Position numbers and translations under genes: made by a program
The notes under the pieces: model-generated
What the model was told of the DNA's origin: nothing
The model's database searches: none
What the model saw: the letters and a program-made list of their open reading frames with translations, nothing else
Part shown: piece by piece, positions 44,007-53,422 of the stretch
How positions within the stretch are numbered: position 1 is the first letter of the stretch
Layout: the number at the start of each line of letters is the position of its first letter
Origin: Aromatoleum aromaticum EbN1
GTDB taxonomy: Bacteria > Pseudomonadota > Gammaproteobacteria > Burkholderiales > Rhodocyclaceae
Direction of reading: 5' to 3'
DNA: 64,000 bases
NCBI RefSeq assembly: GCF_000025965.1
Contig: NC_006513.1
Location: forward strand, 3,162,001 to 3,226,000

Positions 44007-44918
44007 ATGAAAGCGAAGACCTTGAAGGCGGGCGAGCGGATCGGGCCGCGCCAGCAGCACAACTGGGACTGGCGCGCGGCGTCGAACTTCATTGCCGGTG
44101 GCGCGGGCGGCGGACTGCTGTTCTTTGCCGCCTTGGCGAGCCTCGCGGGCACGGACGTTCGCGCCCTGCTGCTCGGCGGGATGGCGCTGATCGGCGCCGG
44201 GCTCACCTGCGTGTGGTTCGAGATCGGCAAGCCGTGGCGTGCGCTGAACGTCTATCGGCATCTGGCCACCTCGTGGATGACGCGCGAAGCGGCGGTGGCG
44301 CCGCTGGTATTCGTCTGTGGCGCGCTGGCGCTGCTCACCGGTCACAATCTGTTCGTGCTGCTGACGGGCGTGTTCGGCGCCGCTTTCGTCTATGCCCAGG
44401 CGCGCATCCTGTCCGCCGACAAGGGGATCCCGGCGTGGCGCCATGCGCGCTGCCGGCCGATGCTTGTCGCGACCGGTTTCGCTGAAGGCGCGGCGCTGGT
44501 GGCGGTGGCGGCGCCGTTCGTAATTACGAGCGCGGCGGGCCAGATCGCAGTCGCCGCCGTGACGCTCGGGCTGCTGCTGATTCGCGTCCTGCTGTGGCGC
44601 AGTTACCTCGCCGGCCTGCGCGCCGACGGCGCGCCGGAAGGCAGCCTGCGTGCGCTGGGGGCGGTCGACGGACAGTTCCTCAAGTTCGGCAACCTGGTTC
44701 CGGCAGCATTGCTGCTGCTGGCGGCGCTCGGCGCTCCGCTGGCCGGCCTCGCGCTGATTCCGGCCGGACTGATCGCGGTTGGCGGCGGCTGGCTCGTCAA
44801 ATACACGCTGGTGCGCCGCGCCGCCTTCACGCAGGGCTTCGCGCTGCCGCACCTGCCGGTGCGCGGGCGCGGTCCGGCCGGCGCCGCGGTGAAACCGGGC
44901 TGGGGCGGCGCCAGCTGA
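44007..44918 (+). CDS. padD: Phenylacetyl-CoA:acceptor oxidoreductase, membrane anchor
   Basis: A 303-residue integral membrane protein with about eight hydrophobic helices, of the DmsC/NrfD kind that links the enzyme to the quinone pool. WFEIGKPWRALNVYRH and WMTREAAVAPLVFVCGAL are typical of DmsC-like anchors. An in-frame GTG at 43995 overlapping the padC stop is an alternative start, four codons longer. Confidence 0.9.
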   Translation: MKAKTLKAGERIGPRQQHNWDWRAASNFIAGGAGGGLLFFAALASLAGTDVRALLLGGMALIGAGLTCVWFEIGKPWRALNVYRHLATSWMTREAAVAPLVFVCGALALLTGHNLFVLLTGVFGAAFVYAQARILSADKGIPAWRHARCRPMLVATGFAEGAALVAVAAPFVITSAAGQIAVAAVTLGLLLIRVLLWRSYLAGLRADGAPEGSLRALGAVDGQFLKFGNLVPAALLLLAALGAPLAGLALIPAGLIAVGGGWLVKYTLVRRAAFTQGFALPHLPVRGRGPAGAAVKPGWGGAS

Positions 44919-45007
44919 ACGGCCGGGGGCTGATCCCCCGCCAACCGAAGCAAACGACAGGGACCGGGCCAGCGAGCCGGGTTCCGCGAGCAGCAGGAGG
45001 AGACAAG

Positions 45008-45580
45008 ATGTACGAGGTGCGATTCCATGGCCGGGGCGGCCAGGGTTCGGTGCTGGCGTCGGGCATTCTGGCCGCGGCGCTGGTCGAGGAAGGCAAATAC
45101 GCGGTGTCGATCCCGTCGTTCGGCTTCGAGCGGCGCGGCGCGCCGGTGGTGTCGTTCCTGCGTGCGAGCGATCGCCCGATCCGCCAGCTCACCAATATCT
45201 ACCACCCCGACTGCCTGATCTGCGTCGATCCGACGCTGACCCGCTCGGTCGATATCTTCGCCGGCCTGAAGCCGGGCGGCACGCTCATTCAGGCGACGCA
45301 CAAGCCGCTCGCGGAGCTCGTGCTGCCTGACACGGTCGGGCGCGTGGGCCTGTGTGACGCGGTGAAAATCGCCATCGAGATCTTCCGCCGCCCGATCACC
45401 AACACCCTGATGCTCGGCGCGTTCGCGAAGACGACGGGCGTAGTGTCGCTCGACGCCTTGAAGCGCGCGCTCGAGGGCTCGGACTTTCGCGACGCCGGGC
45501 TCGCGCAGAACATGACAGCGCTCGAGCGCGGCTACGCCGAGACGAGCGTGCACCAGATCGAAAGGAGGGTCGCCGCATGA
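45008..45580 (+). CDS. padE: Phenylglyoxylate:acceptor oxidoreductase, gamma-type subunit
   Basis: A 190-residue 2-oxoacid:acceptor oxidoreductase gamma-domain protein: VRFHGRGGQGSVLASGILAAALVEEG, SFGFERRGAPVVSFLR. It is part of the five-subunit complex that decarboxylates phenylglyoxylate to benzoyl-CoA. caggaggagacaag precedes the ATG. The downstream gene overlaps by 4 bases. Confidence 0.93.
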   Translation: MYEVRFHGRGGQGSVLASGILAAALVEEGKYAVSIPSFGFERRGAPVVSFLRASDRPIRQLTNIYHPDCLICVDPTLTRSVDIFAGLKPGGTLIQATHKPLAELVLPDTVGRVGLCDAVKIAIEIFRRPITNTLMLGAFAKTTGVVSLDALKRALEGSDFRDAGLAQNMTALERGYAETSVHQIERRVAA

Positions 45581-45876
45581 GCCGGCATCAAAGCTATCCG
45601 CTGTTCAACCTCGAGCAGGCGGGCGTCCCCGACGACCTGTGCCCGGTCGCGACCGACATCAGCCCGATGCTGCCCGGCGACTGGCGCAGCCAGCGTCCGG
45701 TCGTCGACCGCGACAAATGCGTCAAATGCGCGGTGTGCTGGCTGTACTGCCCGGTGCAGTGCGTCGAGGAGCACGCCGCGTGGTTCGACTTCAACCTCAA
45801 CACCTGTAAAGGCTGCGGCATCTGTGCGACCGAGTGCCCGCAGCGCGCGATCACGATGATCGGGGAGGCCCAGTGA
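45577..45876 (+). CDS. padF: Phenylglyoxylate:acceptor oxidoreductase, ferredoxin-like subunit
   Basis: A 99-residue subunit with two [4Fe-4S] motifs, CVKCAVCWLYCPVQCV and CKGCGICATECP, as in the delta subunit of pyruvate and 2-oxoacid ferredoxin oxidoreductases. It passes electrons within the complex. Start overlaps padE (ATGA). Confidence 0.93.
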   Translation: MSRHQSYPLFNLEQAGVPDDLCPVATDISPMLPGDWRSQRPVVDRDKCVKCAVCWLYCPVQCVEEHAAWFDFNLNTCKGCGICATECPQRAITMIGEAQ

Positions 45877-45878
45877 AC

Positions 45879-47138
45879 ATGAGCACCACCACGCTCGAAA
45901 AACCCGCCGTCAGCGCACCGAAGAAGCAGAAAGTGATGCTGTGCGAAGGCAACGAAGCGGCCGCGCTGGCCGTCGCGCTCGCGCGCCCCGACATGGTCGC
46001 GGTGTATCCGATCACGCCGCAGTCCTCGCTCGTCGAGCACGTCGCCAGCCTCATCGCCGACGGCAAGATGGACGCCGACATCGTGGACGCCGAAGGCGAA
46101 CACTCGGTGCTGTCGGTGCTGCAAGGCGGCGCCCTGGCCGGCGCGCGCACCTACACGGCGACCTGCGGGCCTGGCCTCGCGTTCATGTTCGAGCCGTATT
46201 TCCGCACTTCCGGCATGCGCCTGCCGATCGTGATGTCGATCGTCACGCGCGACGGCATCACGCCGCAGTGCGTGTGGGGCGGGCACCAGGACGCGATGAC
46301 GGTGCGCGAAGTCGGCTGGGTGCAGATCTACTGCGAAACGGTGCAGGAAGTGCTCGACACGACGGTGATGGCGTTCAGGATCGCCGAAGACCACGACGTG
46401 ATGCTGCCGGTGAACATCTGTCTCGACGGCAACTACCTGTCGTACGGCACGGCGCGCATCGAGCTGCCCGAGCAGTCGGACGTCGATGCGTTCATGGGGG
46501 CGAAGGACGTCAACTGGCACGTCGCCCTCGACCCGTTGAAGCCGATGGCGGTCGATCCGCTCACCGGTGGCGCGGGCGGCAAGGGGCCGGCGACATTCGT
46601 GCGCTATCGCAAGAGCCAGTGCCGCGGCATGCAGAACGCGCTGGGCGTGATCGAAGCGGTGCATGCCGAGTGGGCCGAGCGCTTCGGGCGCAGTTACGCC
46701 CCGCTCGTCGAGGAGTACCGCTTGGAGGATGCCGAGTTCGCGATCATGACGCTCGGCAGCATGACGGGGGCAGCGAAGGACGCGGTCGACGAGGCGCGCG
46801 AAGCCGGCAAGAAAGTCGGCCTCATCAAGATCAAGACGTTCAGCCCGTTCCCGGTCGAAGCCTTGACGCGCGCCTTGTCGAAAGTGCGCGCGCTCGGCGT
46901 CGTCGACCGTTCAGTCGGTTTCCGCTGGAACTGCGGGCCGATGTACCAGGAAGTGCTCGGTGTGCTGTACCGCCTCGCGGGGCAAACGGGCACGGTGCTG
47001 CCGGCGATGAGCTTCATCGGCGGGCTGGCTGGCGCGGACATCACGACCGGGCACTTCCACCGCGTCATCGACGCCACCGAGCGGCTGCTCGACGGGCCAG
47101 CGCCTACCGAGCCGGTGTGGCTCAACGAGAATGACTGA
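45879..47138 (+). CDS. padG: Phenylglyoxylate:acceptor oxidoreductase, alpha-type subunit
   Basis: A 419-residue protein matching the alpha subunit of 2-oxoacid oxidoreductases. GNEAAALAVALARPDMVAVYPITPQSSLVEHVA is the pyrimidine-binding thiamine domain, GEHSVLSVLQGGALAGARTYTATCGPGL follows, and the C-terminal part (LGSMTGAAKDAVDEAREAG, TFSPFPVE) is the transketolase-C-like domain. ATG at 45879 is used; GTG at 45873 overlapping the padF stop is possible. Confidence 0.93.
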   Translation: MSTTTLEKPAVSAPKKQKVMLCEGNEAAALAVALARPDMVAVYPITPQSSLVEHVASLIADGKMDADIVDAEGEHSVLSVLQGGALAGARTYTATCGPGLAFMFEPYFRTSGMRLPIVMSIVTRDGITPQCVWGGHQDAMTVREVGWVQIYCETVQEVLDTTVMAFRIAEDHDVMLPVNICLDGNYLSYGTARIELPEQSDVDAFMGAKDVNWHVALDPLKPMAVDPLTGGAGGKGPATFVRYRKSQCRGMQNALGVIEAVHAEWAERFGRSYAPLVEEYRLEDAEFAIMTLGSMTGAAKDAVDEAREAGKKVGLIKIKTFSPFPVEALTRALSKVRALGVVDRSVGFRWNCGPMYQEVLGVLYRLAGQTGTVLPAMSFIGGLAGADITTGHFHRVIDATERLLDGPAPTEPVWLNEND

Positions 47139-47151
47139 GGGCGGCAGAACC

Positions 47152-48417
47152 ATGGAACCAGCGATGGAACAGACTCAATATCTCGTCGTCGGCAGCAGCC
47201 ATGCGGCGCTCGAGGCGATCAGCGCGATCCGCATGCACGACGCGACCGGCACGCTGACAGTGGTGACGCGCGATGCGCACCTGCCGTATTCCCCGACCGT
47301 GCTGCCCTATGTCGTCTCCGGAAAATCCGCGCCCGAGCGCGTGTTCCTCAGGGACGACGACTTCTTCGCACGCAACGCGGTGAGCTACCGGCCGGGTGCG
47401 GGACTCGCCGCGCTGCACGCGGACTCGAACACCGCGGAACTCGCCGACGGCACGCGGCTCGCCTACGACAAGCTCTTGCTCGCGACCGGCACCTCGCCGG
47501 CGATCCCGCCGATCCCGGGCATCGACACCGTCTCCTACCACGTGCTCCGGACGCTCGATGATGCGCTCGGGCTGCGCGAGGCGATCGCGCAGTCGCGCCA
47601 GGCGGTCGTGCTCGGCGCAGGGCTCGTCGGCATGCACGCGGCCGAAAATCTCGTCAAGGCCGGCGCGAGCGTGACCATCGTCGAGATGAGCGACCAGCTC
47701 ACCGCGGGCTATTTCGACAAAGTCGCTGCGCAGATGATCGAGCAGGCTTTCACCGACAACGGCGCAAAGATCCTGACCGGCAGCCGCGTCGTGCGCCTCG
47801 AGCCCTCATCGGTGGGCGCGCGCCTGACGCTCGCCAACGGCCAGAGCCTCGAAGCCGATCTCCTGCTCGTCGCGACCGGCGTCAAGCCGAACCTCGAATA
47901 CCTCAACGGCAGCGGCGTCGCGTTCGACCACGGCATCCTCGTCGACGACACGATGCGCACGAGCGTGGCCAACGTCTGGGCGGCGGGCGACTGTGCGCAG
48001 GCGAAGCATTTCTTCTCGCCGACGCCGCGCGTCAACGCCATCCTGCCTTCGGCGACCGAGCAGGGACGTCTGGCCGGCATGGCGATGGCGGGTGATGCGG
48101 GCATCAAGCCTTACGCGGGCGGCGTGCCGCTCAACACCTACCACTTCTTCGGCCGGCATGCGATCTCGGTCGGCTCGAGCGAAGCGCCCGAAGGCAGTGA
48201 AGTCCTGACCCGCTTCGATGAAAAAACCGGGCGTTACCTGAAGGCGATCTTCCGCGACGGGCGCCTCGCCGGCATCTTCGGCGTCAATGAATTCTTCGAC
48301 GGCGGCATCATGTGCCAGCTGATCGTGCGGCGCATGGACCTCACGGCAGACAAGGAGCGCCTGGTCGCCGACCCGCTCAAAGTCGGCCGTGAGCTGATGT
48401 CGAGGACGTGGCGCTAG
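47152..48417 (+). CDS. padH: Phenylglyoxylate:NAD oxidoreductase, FAD subunit
   Basis: A 421-residue FAD/NAD(P)-binding flavoprotein of the pyridine-nucleotide disulfide oxidoreductase type without the redox CxxxxC pair. YLVVGSSHAALEAI binds FAD, AVVLGAGLVGMHAAENLVKAGASVT binds NAD, and VANVWAAGDCAQAKH is the second FAD motif. It lets the complex reduce NAD instead of only ferredoxin. Starts at 47131 or 47164 are also in frame; 47131 would overlap padG. Confidence 0.9.
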   Translation: MEPAMEQTQYLVVGSSHAALEAISAIRMHDATGTLTVVTRDAHLPYSPTVLPYVVSGKSAPERVFLRDDDFFARNAVSYRPGAGLAALHADSNTAELADGTRLAYDKLLLATGTSPAIPPIPGIDTVSYHVLRTLDDALGLREAIAQSRQAVVLGAGLVGMHAAENLVKAGASVTIVEMSDQLTAGYFDKVAAQMIEQAFTDNGAKILTGSRVVRLEPSSVGARLTLANGQSLEADLLLVATGVKPNLEYLNGSGVAFDHGILVDDTMRTSVANVWAAGDCAQAKHFFSPTPRVNAILPSATEQGRLAGMAMAGDAGIKPYAGGVPLNTYHFFGRHAISVGSSEAPEGSEVLTRFDEKTGRYLKAIFRDGRLAGIFGVNEFFDGGIMCQLIVRRMDLTADKERLVADPLKVGRELMSRTWR

Positions 48418-48440
48418 ACGCGCCCGATCAAGGAGCAGAT

Positions 48441-49847
48441 ATGGGACGAGCTTACAGCACGATCGCCTTCGACCCCGCCAAGTGCGACGGCTGCGGCGAT
48501 TGCATGACGGCCTGCGCGCAGGCCAAGACCGGCACCGATGATTGGGCGCGCTCGCGTATCCAGATCGTCGGCCGGGGTAACGCAACTCAGGACGCAACCT
48601 GGGACGCAACTCAGGATGCAATCAAGGACGCCACTGAAAAAGCGTTCGAGCTGGCGCTGTGCCGCCAGTGCGCCGATCCGAAATGCGTCACCGTGTGCCC
48701 GGCAGGCGCCTTGGCCAAGGACGGCGCGTCGGGCGTGATCGGCTGGGACGCTTCGAAATGCGTCGACTGCCTGCTGTGCACGGTCGGCTGTGCGTACGGC
48801 GGCATCGCGCTCGACGAAGTCAGCGGCCACGTGTCGAAGTGCGACACCTGCGATGGCAAGCCGGCGTGCGTGCCGGTATGCAGCAAGGGCGCGCTGACCT
48901 ATGTGACGACGGCGAACATCTATAACGAAGTCGGCGACTGGGAAGACCTCTTCGCGCCGGGGCTCTCCGGCTGCCAGGGCTGCAACACGGAGCTGCTGAT
49001 GCGCCACACGCTGCGCCGCGTCGGCCCCGACACCGTGCTTGCGACCCCTCCCGGGTGCGTGCCCGGCATGGGCTCGGTCGGCTTCAACGGCACGACCGGC
49101 ACGAAGGTCCCGGTCTTCCATCCGCTCCTGACGAACACTGCGGCGATGCTCGCCGGCGTCAAGCGCCAGTTCAAGCGCATGGGGCGGGACGTCACGGCCT
49201 TGGCGATCGCCGGTGACGGCGGGGCGTCGGACGTCGGCTTCCAGTCGCTGTCGGGCGCCGCCGAGCGCGGCGAGCAGATGCTCTTCATGGTCGTCGACAA
49301 CGAAGGCTACATGAACACCGGCATGCAGCGCTCGAGCTGCACGCCGTACGGCGCCTGGACTTCGACGACGCCGATCGGCGCCGGCTGCAGCGCCGGGCAA
49401 CCTGCGCAGGGCAAGACGCAGGACGCGAAGAACCTGCCGCTGCTGATGGTCAATCACCGCTGCGCGTACGTCGCGACCGCCTCGACCGCGTACATGGAAG
49501 ATCTCTACGCGAAGCTCGACCGCGCGATCGAAGCGTCGAAAACGGGTTTCGCCTACGTGCACGTCTATTCCCCCTGCACGACCGGCTGGCGCTTTCCGTC
49601 CGACCAGAACATGGAAGTCGCGAGAAAAGCCGTCGAGACCAACTTCGTCATGCTGTGGGAATTCACGCCGAGCGAAGGCCTCAGATTCAGTCGCTCCGTC
49701 GACGACCCGCTGCCGGTCACCGACTACCTCAAGGCCATGGGACGCTTCCGCCACCTGAGCGCCGATCAGATCGAGCACATCCAGGGGAAGGTCGTGGAAA
49801 ATGCAAAATTCATCCAACGTTTTTCGGAGCAGGCCCATGGCGGCTAG
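48441..49847 (+). CDS. padI: Phenylglyoxylate:acceptor oxidoreductase, beta-type thiamine subunit
   Basis: A 468-residue fusion. Residues about 1-165 are an iron-sulfur domain with four clusters (CDGCGDCMTACA, CRQCADPKCVTVCP, CVDCLLCTVGCA, CDTCDGKPACVPVC). The rest is a thiamine diphosphate domain (CQGCNTELLMRHTL, AIAGDGGASDVGFQSL, VVDNEGYMNTGMQRS). It performs the decarboxylation with PadG. Between the first two Cys groups are four 12-bp tandem repeats (48585-48632) coding TQDA/TWDA/TQDA/IKDA. The start follows caaggagcagat. Confidence 0.93.
   Translation: MGRAYSTIAFDPAKCDGCGDCMTACAQAKTGTDDWARSRIQIVGRGNATQDATWDATQDAIKDATEKAFELALCRQCADPKCVTVCPAGALAKDGASGVIGWDASKCVDCLLCTVGCAYGGIALDEVSGHVSKCDTCDGKPACVPVCSKGALTYVTTANIYNEVGDWEDLFAPGLSGCQGCNTELLMRHTLRRVGPDTVLATPPGCVPGMGSVGFNGTTGTKVPVFHPLLTNTAAMLAGVKRQFKRMGRDVTALAIAGDGGASDVGFQSLSGAAERGEQMLFMVVDNEGYMNTGMQRSSCTPYGAWTSTTPIGAGCSAGQPAQGKTQDAKNLPLLMVNHRCAYVATASTAYMEDLYAKLDRAIEASKTGFAYVHVYSPCTTGWRFPSDQNMEVARKAVETNFVMLWEFTPSEGLRFSRSVDDPLPVTDYLKAMGRFRHLSADQIEHIQGKVVENAKFIQRFSEQAHGG
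48585..48632 (+). repeat. padI: Four 12-bp tandem repeats inside padI
   Basis: Units ACTCAGGACGCA, ACCTGGGACGCA, ACTCAGGATGCA and ATCAAGGACGCC follow each other in phase with the codons, each coding x-x-Asp-Ala. They lie in the linker before the second Fe-S Cys group, where length changes would be tolerated. Confidence 0.9.
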
Positions 49848-51186
49848 ACAAGACTGGGAGTCGGGGCGCGCCTCGGCAGGTGACGAACTGGAACCGATCG
49901 AGACGGCGAGCCGCGAGGAACTTGCCGCACTGCAGCTCGAACGCATGAAATGGTCGTTGCAGCACGCATACGACAACGTGCCGCACTACCGCGCCGCGTT
50001 CGACGCCGCCGGCGTGCATCCGTCCGACCTGAAGCAATTGTCCGATCTCGCCCGTTTCCCCTTCACGAGCAAGAAGGAACTGCGCGAGAACTACCCTTAC
50101 GGAATGTTCGCGGTGCCGATGAGCGAGATCGTGCGCGTGCACGCCTCGTCCGGCACGACCGGTCTGCCGACCGTCGTCGGCTACACCAAGAACGACATCG
50201 AGATGTGGGCGGGCGTCGTGGGCCGCTCGCTGCGCGCCGCCGGCGGCACGCGCAACGACATCATCCTGAATTCCTACGGCTACGGCCTGTTCACGGGCGG
50301 CCTCGGGGCGCATTACGGCGGCGAGAATCTCGGCGCCGCGGTGATCCCGATGGGGGGCGGCAACACCGAGAAACAGGTGCAGCTGATCCGCGAATTCGCC
50401 CCGACGATCATCCTCGCGACGCCGTCGTACATGCTGACGATCGCCGACGAGCTGCAGCGCCAAGGCATCGACCCGACTTCGACGTCGTTGCGCCTCGGCG
50501 TATTCGGCGCCGAGCCGTGGACCAACGAGATGCGCCGCGAGATCGAGACGCGCCTCGGCATCGACGCGATCGACATTTACGGCCTGTCCGAAGTCATCGG
50601 CCCGGGCGTCGCCTGCGAATGCATCGAGACGAAGGACGGCCCACATATCTGGGAAGACCATTTCTATCCCGAGATCATCGATCCCGAGACCGGCGAAGTG
50701 CTGCCCGACGGCCAACTGGGCGAACTCGTGTTCACGTCGTTGACGAAGGAAGCGCTGCCGATCATCCGCTACCGCACGCGCGACCTCACCATGCTGCTGC
50801 CGGGAACCGCGCGGCCGATGAGGCGTATGGGCAAGATCACCGGCCGCAGCGACGACATGCTGATCATTCGCGGCGTGAACGTCTTCCCGACGCAGATCGA
50901 GGAAATCCTGCTCAAGCATGAATGCCTGTGTGGCCATTACCAGCTGCAGATCACTCGCGAGCACCACATGGACGAGATGACGGTGCTTGCCGAAGTGCGC
51001 CACGACCTGTCGGAGGTGCTCAGTGCGAGCCAGCGCGCCGCGATCGCGACCGAGCTCCGCCACGAGATCAAGAGCGCGGTCGGCGTGTCGGCTGACGTCC
51101 ATGTGCTCGAGACGGACAGCATCGAGCGCACGCAGGTCGGCAAGGCGAAGCGCGTCGTCGACAAGCGGCCGAAGGCGAGTGTGTGA
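49837..51186 (+). CDS. padJ: Phenylacetate-CoA ligase
   Basis: A 449-residue AMP-forming ligase of the PaaK family that makes phenylacetyl-CoA from phenylacetate, CoA and ATP. LQLERMKWSLQHAYDNVPHYR is the PaaK N-terminus. VHASSGTTGLPTVVGYT is the P-loop, DIYGLSEVIGPGVACEC and TGRSDDMLIIRGVNVFPTQIE are typical, and the C-terminal domain ends VGKAKRVVDKRP with the catalytic Lys. It overlaps the end of padI; ggagcaggccc precedes the ATG at 49837. It provides the substrate for PadBCD. Confidence 0.95.
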   Translation: MAARQDWESGRASAGDELEPIETASREELAALQLERMKWSLQHAYDNVPHYRAAFDAAGVHPSDLKQLSDLARFPFTSKKELRENYPYGMFAVPMSEIVRVHASSGTTGLPTVVGYTKNDIEMWAGVVGRSLRAAGGTRNDIILNSYGYGLFTGGLGAHYGGENLGAAVIPMGGGNTEKQVQLIREFAPTIILATPSYMLTIADELQRQGIDPTSTSLRLGVFGAEPWTNEMRREIETRLGIDAIDIYGLSEVIGPGVACECIETKDGPHIWEDHFYPEIIDPETGEVLPDGQLGELVFTSLTKEALPIIRYRTRDLTMLLPGTARPMRRMGKITGRSDDMLIIRGVNVFPTQIEEILLKHECLCGHYQLQITREHHMDEMTVLAEVRHDLSEVLSASQRAAIATELRHEIKSAVGVSADVHVLETDSIERTQVGKAKRVVDKRPKASV

Positions 51187-51261
51187 TACGGCACCGGTAG
51201 CAGAAGGGAATTCCAACAAAAGCCGTGCGGCAAGCCGCGGGGCGATAACGGAGACAGCACA

Positions 51262-53346
51262 GTGAACGATCGGTCGACCTTCAATCCGGGCGCGACGGTG
51301 AACGCCGTGGCCGGAGAGCTGTTCAAGCAGGCGGCATCGGAAGGGCGCGACGCGCTCAACGCCGCGGAACTCGAGAAGTTCGTCGCCAGCTTCGGCGCCG
51401 CGCTGGCCGAGGGGACGCCGGGCGGCGTCGATCTTCGCATCGAATTGAACAACACGCGCGAGTTCGGCATCGTCATCACCGCAGGGCAGGGCGGCATCGA
51501 TGCACAGCTCGACCGCGACAATTTCCGCAAGGACCGCGCGAGCGTTTCGGCCTCGGTCGAACTGACCGACGCCGCCGGCTTTCTCGGCCTGTTCCGGCGC
51601 ACCCTCGCGTACCGCAAGATGGCAGCCTTGGCACAGCGTGACGGACGTCGTGCGCCGGACCAGGTGCTCGAATTCTGCTTCGGCCTGATGCTCGGCCTCG
51701 CCCGCGAGTATTCCGCGACGAACCCGCAAGCGCCGTACGTGCTGCGCACGCTCGAACTCGACTCGGTGCAGTTCAACAAGAAGCCCACGGTTGGCAGCGC
51801 CCGCTTCGAGTTCGGCGCCCCGGTCGCAGGCCGCCTGCCGCGTCCGGTGCACAAGATCGACAAGCTGATCCATCCCCAGTCGATCGGCATCATCGGCGTG
51901 TCGGCGACGAGCATGAACTTCGGCCGCATCATCCTGAAGAACCTGATGGGCAGCGGCTATCCGAAGGAAAAACTGACGATCCTGCGTCCCGGCGAGACCG
52001 AGATCGACGGCGTGCGCTGCGTCGAGGGTCTCAAGGCGCTCGACCACAAGCTCGATCTCCTGATCGTCGCGGTCGCCGCCGACGCGGTGTACGGCCTCGT
52101 CGACGAGATCATCGAAACCGACGCGGTCGAGTCGGTGATGCTGATTCCCGGCAGCCTTGGCGAGACGGCGAAGAGCCGGGAGCCGGCAGCGGCGCTGGCT
52201 GCGCGCATCAACGCGGCACACGGCAGACCCGACGGCGGGCCGGTCTTCCTCGGCGCGAACTGCCTCGGCGTGGTGTCGCATCCGGGCGGCTACGATTCCT
52301 GGTTCATTCCGCTCGAGCGCCTGCCCAAGCCGCAGAAGAAGCTCGAACGCAATTCGGTGATGCTGAGCCAGAGCGGCGCGTTCATGATCACGCGGCTGTC
52401 GCAGAACCCGTGGCTCGACCCGCGCTACATGCTCGCACTGGGCAACCAGACCGATCTGACGCACGGCGACATGCTCGGTTTCTTCGCCGAACGCCCGGAC
52501 ATCGAGACGATCGGCGTCTACATCGAAGGTTTCAAGGACGGCGACGGACTCGATTTCGCCAAGGCGGTGCGCCGCGCGGTCGAGAACGGCAAGCAGGTCG
52601 TCGTCTACAAGTCCGGCCGCACCGAAGCCGGGGCCGGTGGTGTCATGGGGCACACGGCTTCGATCGCCGGCGACCCGGTGCTGTTCGAGTCGGTGCTGCG
52701 CCAGGCCGGCGCGATCGTCGCCGAGGATTTCAATACGTTCGACGATCTTTTCTACATCGCTGGCGCGCTGCATCACAAGAAAGTCGGCAAACGCATCGGG
52801 GCGATCAGCGGCGCCGGTTTCGAGGCTGTCGGCATGGCCGATTCGATCGTCTCCGAGACTTTCGCGCTGGAGATGGGGACACTCGAAGACGCGGCCGTCA
52901 AGCGCGTCGAGGAGATCCTCGCGGCGAAGCGGCTCGACGCGCTGGTCGAAGTGCGCAATCCGATCGACATCAACCCCGGCGCCGACGACGAAGCGCACCT
53001 GCTGATCACGCAGGCTTTCCTCGACGATCCGAACATCGACGCCGTCGTCGTCGGCCTCGACCCGACCGCGCCGTCGATCCGCGCCCTCGAATCGAGCACG
53101 CTGCGCCCCGGCTTCGATTTGTCGGACCCGAAGAGCACAGTCCATCTGATGCCGCCGCTGGTCGAACGCAACGACAAGCCGGTGATCGGCATCGTCGACG
53201 GCGGCGTCCTCTACGACGCGATGGCCGCCCGCCTGATGGACCAGGGCGTGTGCGTGTTCCGCAACTGCGGGCGCGGCACGCGAGCGCTGGTCCGCTACGT
53301 CGAAGCCCGCCTCAACGCGGACGCGATCAAGAACCGCAATCAATAA
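51262..53346 (+). CDS. NDP-forming acyl-CoA synthetase alpha-like protein with unknown N-terminal domain
   Basis: A 694-residue protein starting at GTG 51262 (cggagacagcac before it). Residues about 195-690 match the alpha part of ADP-forming acetyl-CoA synthetases: a CoA-binding Rossmann domain (SIGIIGVSATSMNFGRII, FLGANCLGVVSHPGG), ligase domain 1 (NSVMLSQSGAFM), and the phospho-His loop in VMGHTASIAGD. The N-terminal ~190 residues are unfamiliar. No ATP-grasp beta domain is present, so it needs a partner or does something else, for example CoA transfer or thioester handling. It sits after padJ, so an aryl-CoA role is likely. Confidence 0.75.
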   Translation: MNDRSTFNPGATVNAVAGELFKQAASEGRDALNAAELEKFVASFGAALAEGTPGGVDLRIELNNTREFGIVITAGQGGIDAQLDRDNFRKDRASVSASVELTDAAGFLGLFRRTLAYRKMAALAQRDGRRAPDQVLEFCFGLMLGLAREYSATNPQAPYVLRTLELDSVQFNKKPTVGSARFEFGAPVAGRLPRPVHKIDKLIHPQSIGIIGVSATSMNFGRIILKNLMGSGYPKEKLTILRPGETEIDGVRCVEGLKALDHKLDLLIVAVAADAVYGLVDEIIETDAVESVMLIPGSLGETAKSREPAAALAARINAAHGRPDGGPVFLGANCLGVVSHPGGYDSWFIPLERLPKPQKKLERNSVMLSQSGAFMITRLSQNPWLDPRYMLALGNQTDLTHGDMLGFFAERPDIETIGVYIEGFKDGDGLDFAKAVRRAVENGKQVVVYKSGRTEAGAGGVMGHTASIAGDPVLFESVLRQAGAIVAEDFNTFDDLFYIAGALHHKKVGKRIGAISGAGFEAVGMADSIVSETFALEMGTLEDAAVKRVEEILAAKRLDALVEVRNPIDINPGADDEAHLLITQAFLDDPNIDAVVVGLDPTAPSIRALESSTLRPGFDLSDPKSTVHLMPPLVERNDKPVIGIVDGGVLYDAMAARLMDQGVCVFRNCGRGTRALVRYVEARLNADAIKNRNQ

Positions 53347-53422
53347 GCCTGGGCTGAAAAAGCGGCAGCCTTCCATCCGGGCGGCTGCCTTTGGAAAACA
53401 TGGAACAACTGGAGGAAATCAA

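Noticed and set aside
48585-48632. Possible CRISPR or short direct repeat array
   Set aside because: Units are 12 bp, contiguous and in codon phase inside padI; no spacers. No CRISPR array was seen anywhere in the window.
49810-53376. 1188-residue open frame on the minus strand
   Set aside because: Shadow of padJ and the acyl-CoA-synthetase-like gene, both of which have clear motifs on the plus strand.
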